Shown here: positions 55,182-64,000 of the stretch, piece after piece
How positions within the stretch are numbered: the first letter of the stretch is position 1
How the letters are laid out: every line of letters begins with the position of its first letter
Source: Tolypocladium sp. Sup5 PDA-1
Taxonomy: Eukaryota; Ascomycota; Sordariomycetes; Hypocreales; Ophiocordycipitaceae
Reading direction: 5' to 3'
DNA: 64,000 nucleotides
Assembly (NCBI GenBank): GCA_000750105.3
Contig: JPHH03000002.1
Location: 992,001-1,056,000, forward strand
Translations under genes and position numbers: made by a program
The notes under the pieces: generated by a model
Seen by the model: the letters and a program-made list of their open reading frames with translations, nothing else
Database searches by the model: none
Told to the model about the DNA's origin: nothing

Positions 55182-57496
55182 CTAGGCGAGCGTAAAGCTG
55201 CTGCTCGTGCCCTCAAACGATTTGACGCTGCCAATCAGGGGCTTCGCGTCGCCGTAGTACTTGACACGATACGTGCCGGCCTCGGCGTTGCCGTCCGTCT
55301 CCCACGTCACGTCCACCTCGCTGTACCCCAGAAACCAGTTTGTCCGGCGCCACGTGTACACGAGGAACCAGTCGTTGTCGTCGCGCACGCGGGACCAGTT
55401 GCCGTCGGAGCCCCGCCGCTCAACGGCCGCAAAGGTGCCCTCGAGGCGCAGGTTGTTGCGCGGGTTGGCGGCCTGGAAGGTCACGCTGACGACGGCGCCG
55501 AGCTGGTACGACGCCGCGGGCTGGCGGATGGCGTGGCCGAAGTCGGAGCTGGGCGGGTGGCTGTCCTGCACGACGCCGGGGATGAAGGAGAGGGCCTTGT
55601 CGCGGTTGTCGGGCGGGAGCTGGCCCTGGACGGGGACGTCGGTCGAGTCGGGGCGGAGGTAGTGCATGTTGCTGACGGTGAGGTTGATGTAGGCATCGAG
55701 CTCGTGCGGGCCGTAAAGCGTCGATGCGCCCTCGTAGCGCTGGATCTCGTACTCCTCGGGCGTCGCGCAGTAGTGCGAGTAGCTGTTTGCCGGGCCGCCG
55801 AGCACGACGATGGGGTCCTTGTTGAGGAACGTGGCCGCCTCCGTGGCGACGGCGGCCTTCCAGCGGCGGCCGCTCATGGTGGTGGCCTCACTAGGGCTGA
55901 CGATGATGAGGAGCTGGCCGACACGGAAGGTCTGCACGTCGACGATGTTAGGCGTCCACGCATACGGCACTGTCAACTCGCCGACGTCGAGGAGGATCGG
56001 CTTGGAGCCCTGGCACGTCTTTTGCTCGGGGCTGGGCGTCTTGAGAAGTCCGGAGACGACCCTCCATATAGGGTTGGCATTCGGCTCGCCCGAGTCGCCC
56101 TGAGTGAAGTCAAAGGCGCCGGGCCAGTCAGACGTACCGGCGGCAAAGGAGTAGCCCAGAGCAGCGGGACAAGTCTTTGCCTTTTGGCCGTTGGGCAGAG
56201 TAAACTCCCAGAAGCTCATGTCGTGGAAGAAGTGAAAGGCCTTGACGGTAGAGCCAACCACAGGAGTGCCCGACGAGTCCAACGAGTCCTGGCACTAGGG
56301 GTTAGCTCTCACGACGCCGATACGAAAGGGGGCAGAGGCTAGAAGCTCACGTAAATCGTCTTTGCACCAGCAAACTGCCGACGACCAATCTCGTGGCAGC
56401 TCTTGACGCCGAGGTCGACCGCCTGGAACTCGGGTCCGCGGCCGTGGCAGCTCTGTGATTTGCCATCCGCGCAAGTGCTGTTCTCCAGGCTGCACTGCTG
56501 GCCAGAGCCGTCGTCGCAATACGCCCCCAGGACATTGGGGGTCGTGTCGCCGACGTTGGCCTGGCTGAAGCCGGCGACGAAGCCATCGGCCGCAGAACCC
56601 TGGCCCTTGAGGGCCTCCTCGAGCATCCACGCCGCGACGCCCTTGTTGTCGGCGGCGGCGTGCGTGTTGTTGCCAAGGAGAGAGGTGCCGTGGACGGGGT
56701 ACCAGGTCAGGACACCGACGCTCTTGCTGTCCGAGGCGCGCCTGAAGCGCAGGAGGGTCATGATGTTGTCCGTCTCGGCGTTGTACTTGTCGCGCTCCTC
56801 CTTGGGGTTTGCGAGGTAGGCGTAGAGCGAGCGGTTGATGGCGCCGTCTCTGACAGCTGTGGTGCCGACATCGAGATAGCCCTTGCGGACGGTATCACGT
56901 TAGTATCTCGGTGTAAGTCATATCTTGTAGCAGACGTCGGGTCGCCTTACCTCTTGAAGGCTCTCGTGGGCACGCTTGATGGAGAGCACGGCGCCGTCAA
57001 CGAGAGCTTGGTAACTCTGCTTGCTGAAGCCGAGGCTGGTGATCTGCGGCAGCAGGTAGTTGAACCAGGCGCCTGGGCCAGCATGGCTGTGGGTGCCCGT
57101 CAAGGCAATGTTGTTGTGGCCGTAGACCTTGTACTCGTCGCCGAGGGCCTTGAGCCCGTCCAAGACGCCGTACCGCACGGCCGTGTCTCCGGACTGGGTG
57201 TCGAGGACAAGATACACGAAGCGGTCGTCGGGGTTCTTGACGTCCGCAACGATGAAGGCGCGGCTGTGGAGGCGCTGGCGGAGGCCGGAGCCGACCTGCT
57301 CTGGGTTCGCATATCCTGCGAAGCCGATCTCGACGACGGGGCCGGTGATGTCGGCCTTGCCGACGCCGATGAGATACTTGTCGCCGGGGTCGGCGCCACA
57401 GGCGAGGACGCCGAAGAGGAGCAGGGTGAGGACGGAGAGGAGGCTGAAGACGGAGCGTCCAAGCTGGCCGGGGCGATCCGCTCCCGAGAACGTCAT
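55182..57496 (-). CDS. Neutral/alkaline ceramidase
   Basis: Hydrolyses ceramide to sphingosine and fatty acid. Exons 56951-57496, 56351-56881 and 55182-56294, 729 residues. A hydrophobic N-terminal segment (SVFSLLSVLTLLLFGVLA, residues 15-32) acts as signal peptide or type II anchor, so the enzyme should face the secretory lumen or exterior. Family blocks: YLIGVGKADITGPVVEIGFAGYA; the zinc-binding GTHSHAGPGAW (about residues 134-144); the nucleophile region GFSQANVGDTTPN (about 286-298); and GGPANSYSHYCATPEEYEIQRYEGASTLYG in exon 3. The C-terminal immunoglobulin-like domain, with VTFQAANPRNNLRLEGTFAAVER and VRDDNDWFLVYTWRR, is complete. No key residue appears to be missing. Confidence 0.96.
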
Positions 57497-58979
57497 GGCG
57501 GAGGAGGAGGGGCGTGGTTTGGCAGGGCGTGACGTCGCTGGAGAACCTGCCTCTCTGCCTGGCTCCCGAGGAGGGCGGGATCCGACGAGCTCTTATGTCG
57601 AGCTACGAACTGCAAGGCATGTCCTGTCCTGTCGAGGCCAAGTTCAAACACCCCTGGTGGCCGCCGGTCTGGAAGGAACAGACGGCACGCCGCCCCTTCT
57701 CGTGACGTGCCCAACCGAAGCACCGAGATCCCCAAGCCAGTGCAAGAGTCGCAGTAACATGGGGCGCGTCATTGTCGACCATCGCCTGCCACCACCACCA
57801 GCCAGCTTCGCTTCTGCTAGATCCATTGGCGAGGGGGCCCAAGGGGGGACACGAGCCCCTGGAGCGGGAAACCGGGAAGAGGCAACACGGCCGACGATCG
57901 ACCAGCGCCGTCCGCCAATGGGGATGTGCGCGCTGGAACAAGGCGTCCAGGCAAGGTTGCAGCGCGGGCGCTTGGTCTCCCACGGGCCGTTTCTCAGCCA
58001 TCGGGGCGGCCGTGGCTGGAAGGGTTTCGGGGCATCTGGAATAGCAGCAGCGGCGGAGGTTGCAATGCTTTGGGCGATGGAGGGCCGTTTGTGTGGACTG
58101 ACGAGAGGTCATCCGCCCGGGGCCATGACCGCCTCGAGGCCAGGTCAGTCGGACGCTGGCCTGGTCAGCAGTCTTGTTTCTTCTGCCACCCTTGAGAAGG
58201 CCTGCCGCTGCAAGATGCTGTCTCGCTGCGCCCGCCGTCTCCTCCTCCAGCGCTCAGAGCCAGACCTGGCACTTGGGAATCGCCCAATCACCTCCTCCCC
58301 CACGAATCATCACCAAGTCCCGGACCAGGGGGGCGGCTTCGGTTCCCACAGCGCACCAAACCCAACCCACGCACTGGACGGACTACATATCGCTGCAGCA
58401 GCAAACAGGCTGGTGTTCTTGCCCAAAGGGAAACAGCCAGAGGCGGCGCAGGCGAATGCAACCCCGTTCTCCACCCTGGGCGCGAGCCAGATCAGCCCGG
58501 CGCCAGCGGGGAAGACGCGCACCGGGGTAGAGACGTCGGCGCAATTAACGATCCGGGCTCGCGCCTCGGCAGGTCCCGTTGTGTTGTGTCGATGAAGGCG
58601 GGGAAGCGAAGAGGCAACGAGAGATCCCAAAGGTAGTGTGGTCCAGTCGGGCGCGAGGAAGCTTGATCGGGCAATTCGTAACTTAGTATTCGAACTTCGG
58701 AGACATGTCGTCCTACTATCCTACTATGGCCTGGTTGCCGAATCTGATGTCCCACGGAGCCGAACCATGTGTTGCCTGTTCTCGGAACCATTCTGTAAGA
58801 CGTGAAGCCAAGAAGCTCGAGCAACCATAACCAAGACTCGGTCTGAATCAGTGACAGTCTATTATTTCCACTATTCCAAGTAAAACATGTACAACAAGTG
58901 CATCCCCTTCCCTGTCTACAACTCCCATTGCACCCTTCCCATCTCACCCAAGAAGCACAATTCAACTCTCATCCCTCCC
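57497..58979. other. 1.5-kb intergenic region upstream of the ceramidase
   Basis: Ceramidase promoter and leader, then the downstream region of the small mitochondrial protein. Plus-strand frames of up to about 490 codons begin inside the antisense of the ceramidase gene and are low-complexity; none is supported. Confidence 0.6.
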
Positions 58980-59258
58980 CTAGTTCTTCTTGCCCTCACC
59001 AAGGCCCAGCAGGCCAGGGTAGTACTCGTACACCAAGCAGCCGTCCACGACAGCCCCGACCGCCAGCCCGTAGCCGGCATAGCGGCGCGTCTTGGGCGAC
59101 AGGTTCCTCCACGCCCACGACGATGCGCTGCTGCTTGTCGTGGCGTCTGCGCCGGCTGGCTTCAGCGCCCGCCCCGAGGTGGAGAAGCTGGCGGCGGCCC
59201 GGCGCGCGGTCTGGGCCATGCGGGGCGAGGAGAGGCGGCTGGCAATGATGGGAGACAT
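58980..59258 (-). CDS. Small mitochondrial single-pass membrane protein
   Basis: Single exon, 92 residues, function not recognised. The N-terminal 35 residues are Arg/Ala/Ser-rich without acidic residues (SPRMAQTARRAAASFSTSGRA), a classical mitochondrial presequence with a likely cleavage near SFS. A hydrophobic stretch follows at about residues 62-84 (GYGLAVGAVVDGCLVYEYYPGLLGL), then a short polar tail GEGKKN. Good coding character: balanced composition, ATG directly after a presumed leader with GATT repeats, and 3' flanking sequence consistent with a UTR. An inner-membrane location is inferred. Confidence 0.75.
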   Translation of the reverse strand: MSPIIASRLSSPRMAQTARRAAASFSTSGRALKPAGADATTSSSASSWAWRNLSPKTRRYAGYGLAVGAVVDGCLVYEYYPGLLGLGEGKKN

Positions 59259-59657
59259 TGTGATTGTGGTGGTGGGTTTGGCTTGTGAGTTCTGAGTGAA
59301 CTGTGTTGTGGTTGTGGTTGGTGTTGGTGTTGTGTTGCTGCGCGAGGAGCGAGCCTTTGAAGTTGACTGTGCGTTGGATTGTTTGGATGTGTGATTGATT
59401 GATTGATTGATTGCTTGATGGGCTGGTTTGTGGTTACCCCCAAGTGCGACTGATGCGATTTATTTATACGTATTTACCGTGTTGCTCGCATTACGCCGTA
59501 TCGCGAGCGCATTATGCTTAGCAGTAAGGTTCCGTGTTATGGCCCCGCACCCACGCCCTCGCTTTGCACCATGACCGTCGCAAGCGAGAGCCTCAGATAA
59601 CACGCAAGCCAACACCATCAGCCGCACCCCGTGCAACCCCGAAACCCCATCGGTGCT
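59259..59657. other. Intergenic, small mitochondrial protein promoter and leader
   Basis: Contains a GATT tetranucleotide repeat at about 59393-59412 (AATC on the coding strand) in the presumed leader, and AT-rich promoter sequence near 59455-59480. The right end is the helicase gene's 3' flank. Confidence 0.6.
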
Positions 59658-62615
59658 TCATCCGCTCGGACCCTTGGGGCGATTGATAGTCAGCGGCTTG
59701 AACGGCTTGTGAAGCCGATCTATCGTCGGCGCAGGGCCCATGCCCACCGGCCGCCTTATCCCAGCGCGAGGTACCGCCGACATGAACGTCGTCGTGTGGA
59801 AGCTCGTCGCTGGTCGGGATTGCTCCGGCTCAGCAGGCGCCGCTTTCTTTTCGTCCGTGTCGTCGGGCGAAGCGGGCCGCGGCGGAGAGCTTGAGAATGC
59901 GGCATACCGCTTTCTCGGGCCGCCATCGGTCGGTTTCGGAGCGTTCGGCCTGGCCAAAGCGGGCCCTCTAGACAGCTTATGCTGGGCCAACTCTGGATCA
60001 ATGGCAGGCTTTGGGAGGTCAATCGACGTTGCCGCAGGTGCGTGTTTGGCGGCATGCCGTGATGCAGCAGCTTGGTACCTTGCAAGCGACAGGTCCGCGG
60101 GTGCTTTGCTTGGAGGCGGCGCGTTCTGCATCTTCGGCTCCTTTGTCACGAACCCGAGCAAGCTCCGCTGGTCTGGTCGGCGGCGACATGTTCCCGTCCT
60201 GGGGTGCTGTTTCGTAACACTCGTCGTTTCTTGCGCGCTTGTTGCTGCCGTCGCCGCTCGATGAGCTCCCGCACTGACAAAGCCAGGCAGAGACGACATG
60301 GTGAACTCGGAAGACTTCTCCATCGTGGTGGCGTAGTCTGGCTTCCACGGCCGTTCCTCTTCACCGTCGCCGCCGCCACGGTTCGCGTAAACCGTCCTTT
60401 GCCGTTTCGGCGCCCTCGCATAGTGTCCGTCGGCATGGTCCTCAAGGCTGTCTGGGTTCTTCGGGTCAAAGGGGTCGATCGGAAACCTGTCGTCCTCTAG
60501 CGAGAACATGGGCGGAACTTTGTCAAAGATGGCCTTCTCCGTCGGTGCTCCCCTGCCGAGGACTTTTGCTGCTCCTTCAATCACGGGCCTGTCGAAAGAG
60601 GGACCCTTTTGCGCGAACTTGCCAACAAACGGAGCAACGAATGGCGAAAGCTCCACCTTGTTGCTCAGTCCCTGTGACCCGTAGAGTGGACAGCTCAGGT
60701 ATAGCAGCGCCTGAGCTCGAGTCATGGCAACGTACAACAGCCGTCTCTCCTCATCCGAGTCTTCGGCGCGCGAGTGAGGAATGGATCCTGTGAAGACAGA
60801 TGGCACAAAGACCACCGGCCACTCGAGACCCTTGGCCGCGTGAATGGTCGAAATCGTCACCAATGACGATTTATCCTGGTCCTTGCCATCCTTTTGCGCA
60901 TCAGAAGCCAAGGCAACGTTGGCCAGAAACCGACCGAGCAGGTCGTCCCCCTTTGCCTGCGCAACTCCTTCGACTTCCGGCAGAGCTTCCTCGTCCGCTT
61001 TACCAAAGTCCCGCATAAAGTCGCCCGCCAGGTTGACAAGCTCCTGCACGTTTGCCCATCGCTGTTCATGGTCTTCCACATACTCTTCCTCCAGGTATCG
61101 TTTAAAGTTGAGCTGGTTGACGAGGTCGTCAATCAAGTCAACCAGGGTTAGTGGACTGCTCTCGTTCATCTGTTCTGACTTTTGGCGGAGAGCAGACACA
61201 ATCCTCAACAGCTCCGTGTTGAGTTTCTGCTCCATCTTGGCTCGAATGTTTGTCGTTGCCTTTCGCTGCCCCCGACAGTGTCGCCACAGCAGTGACCACA
61301 GGCTCATCTTGGCCTGCTCGGCCTCCTCGAGGAGAGATTTGATCGTTGCTTCCCCAATTCCTCGTCGAGGAACATTGATGACCCTCGCCACGGCGTCGTT
61401 GTTGTCGGGTTGGTAGATGACGCGGAGGTAGTCCAGCAATATCTTGATTTCCTTGCGGTCGTAGAACTTGTGCCCGCCTATCATTCGATACGCGACCCCG
61501 GCCTTGCCCAACGCCGATTCGACATGCCTCGAGAGGGAGGCCGACCGGAGCAAAATCGCCACGTCCTCGTACCTGAGCATGCCTCCGAATAGCATAACAG
61601 CTCTCCTGATTTCTGCGACGATCCATTCGCCTTCCGCCGCGGAGCTCTTGAGCTTTCTCAGCACCGGCTTCGCACCCTTGGTGTGAACCGGCAATAGCAC
61701 TTTCTTGTACCGCTTCTTGTCCTGCTGGATGACGTCGAGGGAGATGTCGAGGATCGACTGCGAAGACCGGTAGTTTTCTTCCAGGGAAACCTCATCGGTT
61801 TCAGGGTAGTCGCGTAGTAGGCGGTACAGGTTTCGAATCTCGGCTGAGCGCCAACCGTAGATGCTCTGGTCGGGGTCTCCAACAATCGTGATGCGCTGTC
61901 GTGTCTGGGCAAACAGCTTCATGAGGTCGTATTGGATTCCATTAGTGTCTTGGTATTCGTCAATGAGCACGGCCTGGACGTTGGACACGCAGGATGGGTG
62001 ATTCTGCAGCAGCTCCACGCAGCGTACAAGCAGATCATCGTAGTCCAGCAGGTTGGATCGAGCCAAGTGATCCTGATACTCTTGGAAACACGTCTTGAGG
62101 GCTGGGTTCTCTTTGAGTTGTTTGCCGTTTTGGGCCGGCGTTGATGTCGACCCCTTGGCCTTCCTCTTGCTGATCCACGACTTCGCGTGAGAGGGCTCGA
62201 TCTGTAAGTCGAGTCGTTTGCATATCCTTTGAATAATGGCCCTCGAGTCGCCGTCGTCTGCGATGCCAAACTTGGGGTCCAGGCCGATGCGACCTCCATA
62301 CTTGGCCAGGTACCGCCTCGCAATGGAGTGAAAGGTTCCCAGCACAATCTTCTTCTCCGACTCTTCGCCGAGAGCCTTTCCAATGCGCTCCTTCATCTCT
62401 CGAGCGGCCTTGACGGTGAATGTCGCGACGATGATGTCGGTGGGTCGATAGCCCCCCAGTTGGATCAGCCATACGACACGAGACGTGAGGGTGTGCGTCT
62501 TGCCGCTACCCGGGCCAGCCAGGATAGCGACCGTCGGCGCATTGGAAGTAACAGCGCGGCATTGGGCCTTGTTTAAGGACTTTAAGATGGTGATTTCCGG
62601 GTTGGCTGTCGGCAT
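59658..62615 (-). CDS. SRS2: Srs2-type UvrD/PcrA family DNA helicase
   Basis: Superfamily 1A 3'-5' helicase that strips Rad51 filaments and restrains recombination (Neurospora MUS-50 type). Single exon, 985 residues. Motifs in order: Q-motif region LNKAQCRAVT, Walker A AGPGSGKTHTL (residues 33-43), Ia VATFTVKAAREM, II LIDEYQDTN, III VGDPDQSIYGWR, IV-type EENYRSS, V TISTIHAAKGLEW, VI YVAMTRAQALLYL. The C-terminal third is disordered. It contains QRSLLGFV (residues 816-823), which resembles a non-canonical PCNA-interacting box (Q-x2-L-x2-F) like that near the end of yeast Srs2. The protein ends with basic GIRRPVGMG and PLTINRPKG stretches; I see no clear C-terminal SUMO-interacting hydrophobic core as in yeast. 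Start MPTANPEITILKSLN. Confidence 0.95.
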   Translation of the reverse strand: MPTANPEITILKSLNKAQCRAVTSNAPTVAILAGPGSGKTHTLTSRVVWLIQLGGYRPTDIIVATFTVKAAREMKERIGKALGEESEKKIVLGTFHSIARRYLAKYGGRIGLDPKFGIADDGDSRAIIQRICKRLDLQIEPSHAKSWISKRKAKGSTSTPAQNGKQLKENPALKTCFQEYQDHLARSNLLDYDDLLVRCVELLQNHPSCVSNVQAVLIDEYQDTNGIQYDLMKLFAQTRQRITIVGDPDQSIYGWRSAEIRNLYRLLRDYPETDEVSLEENYRSSQSILDISLDVIQQDKKRYKKVLLPVHTKGAKPVLRKLKSSAAEGEWIVAEIRRAVMLFGGMLRYEDVAILLRSASLSRHVESALGKAGVAYRMIGGHKFYDRKEIKILLDYLRVIYQPDNNDAVARVINVPRRGIGEATIKSLLEEAEQAKMSLWSLLWRHCRGQRKATTNIRAKMEQKLNTELLRIVSALRQKSEQMNESSPLTLVDLIDDLVNQLNFKRYLEEEYVEDHEQRWANVQELVNLAGDFMRDFGKADEEALPEVEGVAQAKGDDLLGRFLANVALASDAQKDGKDQDKSSLVTISTIHAAKGLEWPVVFVPSVFTGSIPHSRAEDSDEERRLLYVAMTRAQALLYLSCPLYGSQGLSNKVELSPFVAPFVGKFAQKGPSFDRPVIEGAAKVLGRGAPTEKAIFDKVPPMFSLEDDRFPIDPFDPKNPDSLEDHADGHYARAPKRQRTVYANRGGGDGEEERPWKPDYATTMEKSSEFTMSSLPGFVSAGAHRAATAATSAQETTSVTKQHPRTGTCRRRPDQRSLLGFVTKEPKMQNAPPPSKAPADLSLARYQAAASRHAAKHAPAATSIDLPKPAIDPELAQHKLSRGPALARPNAPKPTDGGPRKRYAAFSSSPPRPASPDDTDEKKAAPAEPEQSRPATSFHTTTFMSAVPRAGIRRPVGMGPAPTIDRLHKPFKPLTINRPKGPSG

Positions 62616-63745
62616 GGTGGTGACGCGCGCGAGCTGACGCGGTGCTGCCTGTGCAGGAGGCGGTGTTTAGGCATTGGGAGCCTCGGAGAGAAATCGAGTT
62701 GAACGAGGCTTTCGACGGGCAAATTGGAGCCGGGAGGGTGCATCAACTGTCGTATCTTGAGGCTCGGTTCATTGTTCCAGCACGTGCATTGTTTGCCATT
62801 GCGTGACCCCTGTCGGTCGCGTCCCGTCGCGCAGTCAGGTGACGGCACTTGACTAAGCGGGCCCGTCCCGCAAGCTCCAGGGCAAGCGAAGGGACGACAT
62901 ACCCAAGGAACTAAGAATAGCACCTCACTCCTGGGCCTCTTCTCAGCATCTGTCTCAAAGTGGTGAGGCATAATGCAGATTATGGGCTGTCAACGGCGCA
63001 GTCGGACCCAGCGGTGTACGAAGTACATCACCAACGTCAACGGTGATCACCGATCGGCGCGACGAGTTACACTCTTCCACCACAGGTCACATCCGCCAAT
63101 GCGCAGGCAGTCACACGAAATAGTCACACGAAATGGGGATTCGCATGGCACTCGGCCACGAGGGACAATGTGCCCGAGTCGACCGCTTCCGTCCCTCATG
63201 ATGGCAATCCTCTGGCCGTCCCCTGGACCTGGAGGTGTCGACGGCCCCCCCGCTTTGGCCCCGCCGTCCTGGGTGACGGTTGGGTGCTGCGGGGCCTCGA
63301 TTCTCGGCCGGTTAGTGGCTTGCAGGTGTGCTCGGCCCCGCCAATCACCGCCCGCCTCCTCCGGGTGACCTCGAGGTCGGCGCTTAGCGACCCCTGCCGT
63401 CACGGCGATCCGTCCAACCACATGCCGCGGAGCGCCGCAAACCTCCCGCGTCCTCTGCGCCTCTGCATCGCCCATCACCACGACGCTCCCCAACATGCGC
63501 CTGCAGCCAGTGAGCGCCCCCAGCCTGGGGGCCGTCGCCTCCTCCCAGCCCCGTGTCGCCCAGTCCCACGGCCCAGCGCTAACCTCGACGTACTGCCGGG
63601 CCTCCGCTGCCGCTATATACCCTACCGATGCCTCACCTCCATCCCGCGCCCGGTCACTTTTCCCCAAACCATGTTTCGCCAACTGCCTCCAGGCGGTCTC
63701 ATCACACAGCGATCGCCTCCTTAAAGAGCCCTCCTCCTCTCCACC
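62616..63745. promoter_or_regulatory. Divergent promoter region between SRS2 and the right-edge gene
   Basis: 1.1 kb. A TATA box for the right-hand gene is listed separately. Around 63,050-63,130 there is a short direct repeat TCACACGAAAT (63111-63134, two adjacent copies). No coding region is supported. Confidence 0.6.
63614..63619 (+). promoter_or_regulatory. TATA box of the right-edge gene
   Basis: TATATA within CGCTATATACCC, 127 bp upstream of the ATG at 63746; the intervening sequence is pyrimidine-rich as expected of a fungal leader. Confidence 0.55.
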
Positions 63746-64000
63746 ATGCCACGGGGGCATCTCCCTCTGCCCCCCCCCTTCTCTCTCGCGCTCACGCTCA
63801 CTCTCACGCTCTCTCTCACGGCTCTGGCCAGCTCGCTGCCTTCCACCGTCGCCCGCGCTCCGCCCACGCTCCCGGGCCTGCAGGAGAGGAACAGCAACCC
63901 GCTCAACATCGACTGGGGCCCCGCGCCGGACCCCGAGGACGGACCGTCTTTCTCCGCTGGAGCTCTGCGGAACAAGGCATATCTGCCTGCTGAGATTGGT
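63746..64000 (+). CDS. 5' part of a predicted secreted or membrane protein (3' end outside window)
   Basis: 85 codons open to the right edge, starting at the ATG in CACCATGCC (A at -3, strong context). The N-terminus is a signal-like hydrophobic run of Leu/Thr (FSLALTLTLTLSLTALASS) encoded by an imperfect CTCACG repeat, followed by a Pro-rich segment and NIDWGPAPDPEDGPSFSAG, then ALRNKAYLPAEIG. I do not recognise the family from this fragment. The downstream sequence is needed to tell a secreted enzyme from a multi-span membrane protein. Confidence 0.65.
   Translation, partial: MPRGHLPLPPPFSLALTLTLTLSLTALASSLPSTVARAPPTLPGLQERNSNPLNIDWGPAPDPEDGPSFSAGALRNKAYLPAEIG

Overview
This is a GC-rich eukaryotic window from a filamentous ascomycete. 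Short introns of about 48 to 259 bp carry GTRNGT donors, several with visible CTAAC branch sites. Gene content (copper-fist regulator, C2H2 regulator with a fungal regulatory domain, Pab1 with an extended RRM4, GH125, fungal neutral ceramidase, Srs2) points to Sordariomycetes, probably Hypocreales; the order is an inference from protein style and base composition. There are no bacterial operons, CRISPR arrays, transposase genes or secondary-metabolite clusters. I read this as core chromosome with housekeeping genes and long regulatory intergenic regions.

Layout: 0-2.8 kb, a C2H2 transcription factor running off the left edge, followed by 4.4 kb without a gene. 7.3-11.3 kb, three intron-free minus-strand genes: a PhyH-type dioxygenase, an EFM7-like eEF1A methyltransferase and a basic HEL117-like protein. 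12.5-14.2 kb, a copper-sensing regulator. 16.4-18.9 kb, a U2 snRNP SURP/CID protein with a 30-nt coding minisatellite. 19.2-20.6 kb, a peroxisomal FAD amine oxidase. 21.6-22.6 kb, TATA-binding protein. 25.6-27.6 kb, ETF-ubiquinone oxidoreductase. 29.5-31.2 kb, a secreted GH125 mannosidase convergent with a HUL5-type HECT ligase (31.4-35.0 kb), which is divergent from PAB1 (36.5-38.8 kb). 39.8-41.9 kb, a membrane/coiled-coil protein of unknown function with a frame conflict at its 5' end. 43.4-45.7 kb, a universal-stress-protein regulator. 47.1-48.3 kb, mitochondrial ribosomal protein uS7m. 48.3-55.2 kb, a 6.9-kb stretch with no supportable gene. 55.2-57.5 kb, neutral ceramidase. 59.0-59.3 kb, a small mitochondrial membrane protein. 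59.7-62.6 kb, an Srs2-type helicase. 63.7 kb to the end, the 5' part of a secreted or membrane protein.

The genes are functionally independent: transcription and splicing (TBP, U2SURP-like, HEL117-like, two regulators), mRNA fate (PAB1), translation (EFM7-like, uS7m), protein quality control (HUL5), mitochondrial and peroxisomal oxidation (ETF-QO, FAD oxidase), genome stability (Srs2), and secretion or lipid turnover (GH125, ceramidase).

I did not find a convincing new multi-gene system. The observations most worth following are the dispersed AGTCCGTA/ACTCCGTA motif that often forms small inverted repeats in intergenic DNA; the two overlapping reading frames at the 5' end of the unknown membrane protein; the minisatellite in the U2SURP-like gene, which creates two SUMO-consensus lysines; and the A-rich PAB1 leader. 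Exon coordinates were derived by hand from splice signals and reading-frame continuity.
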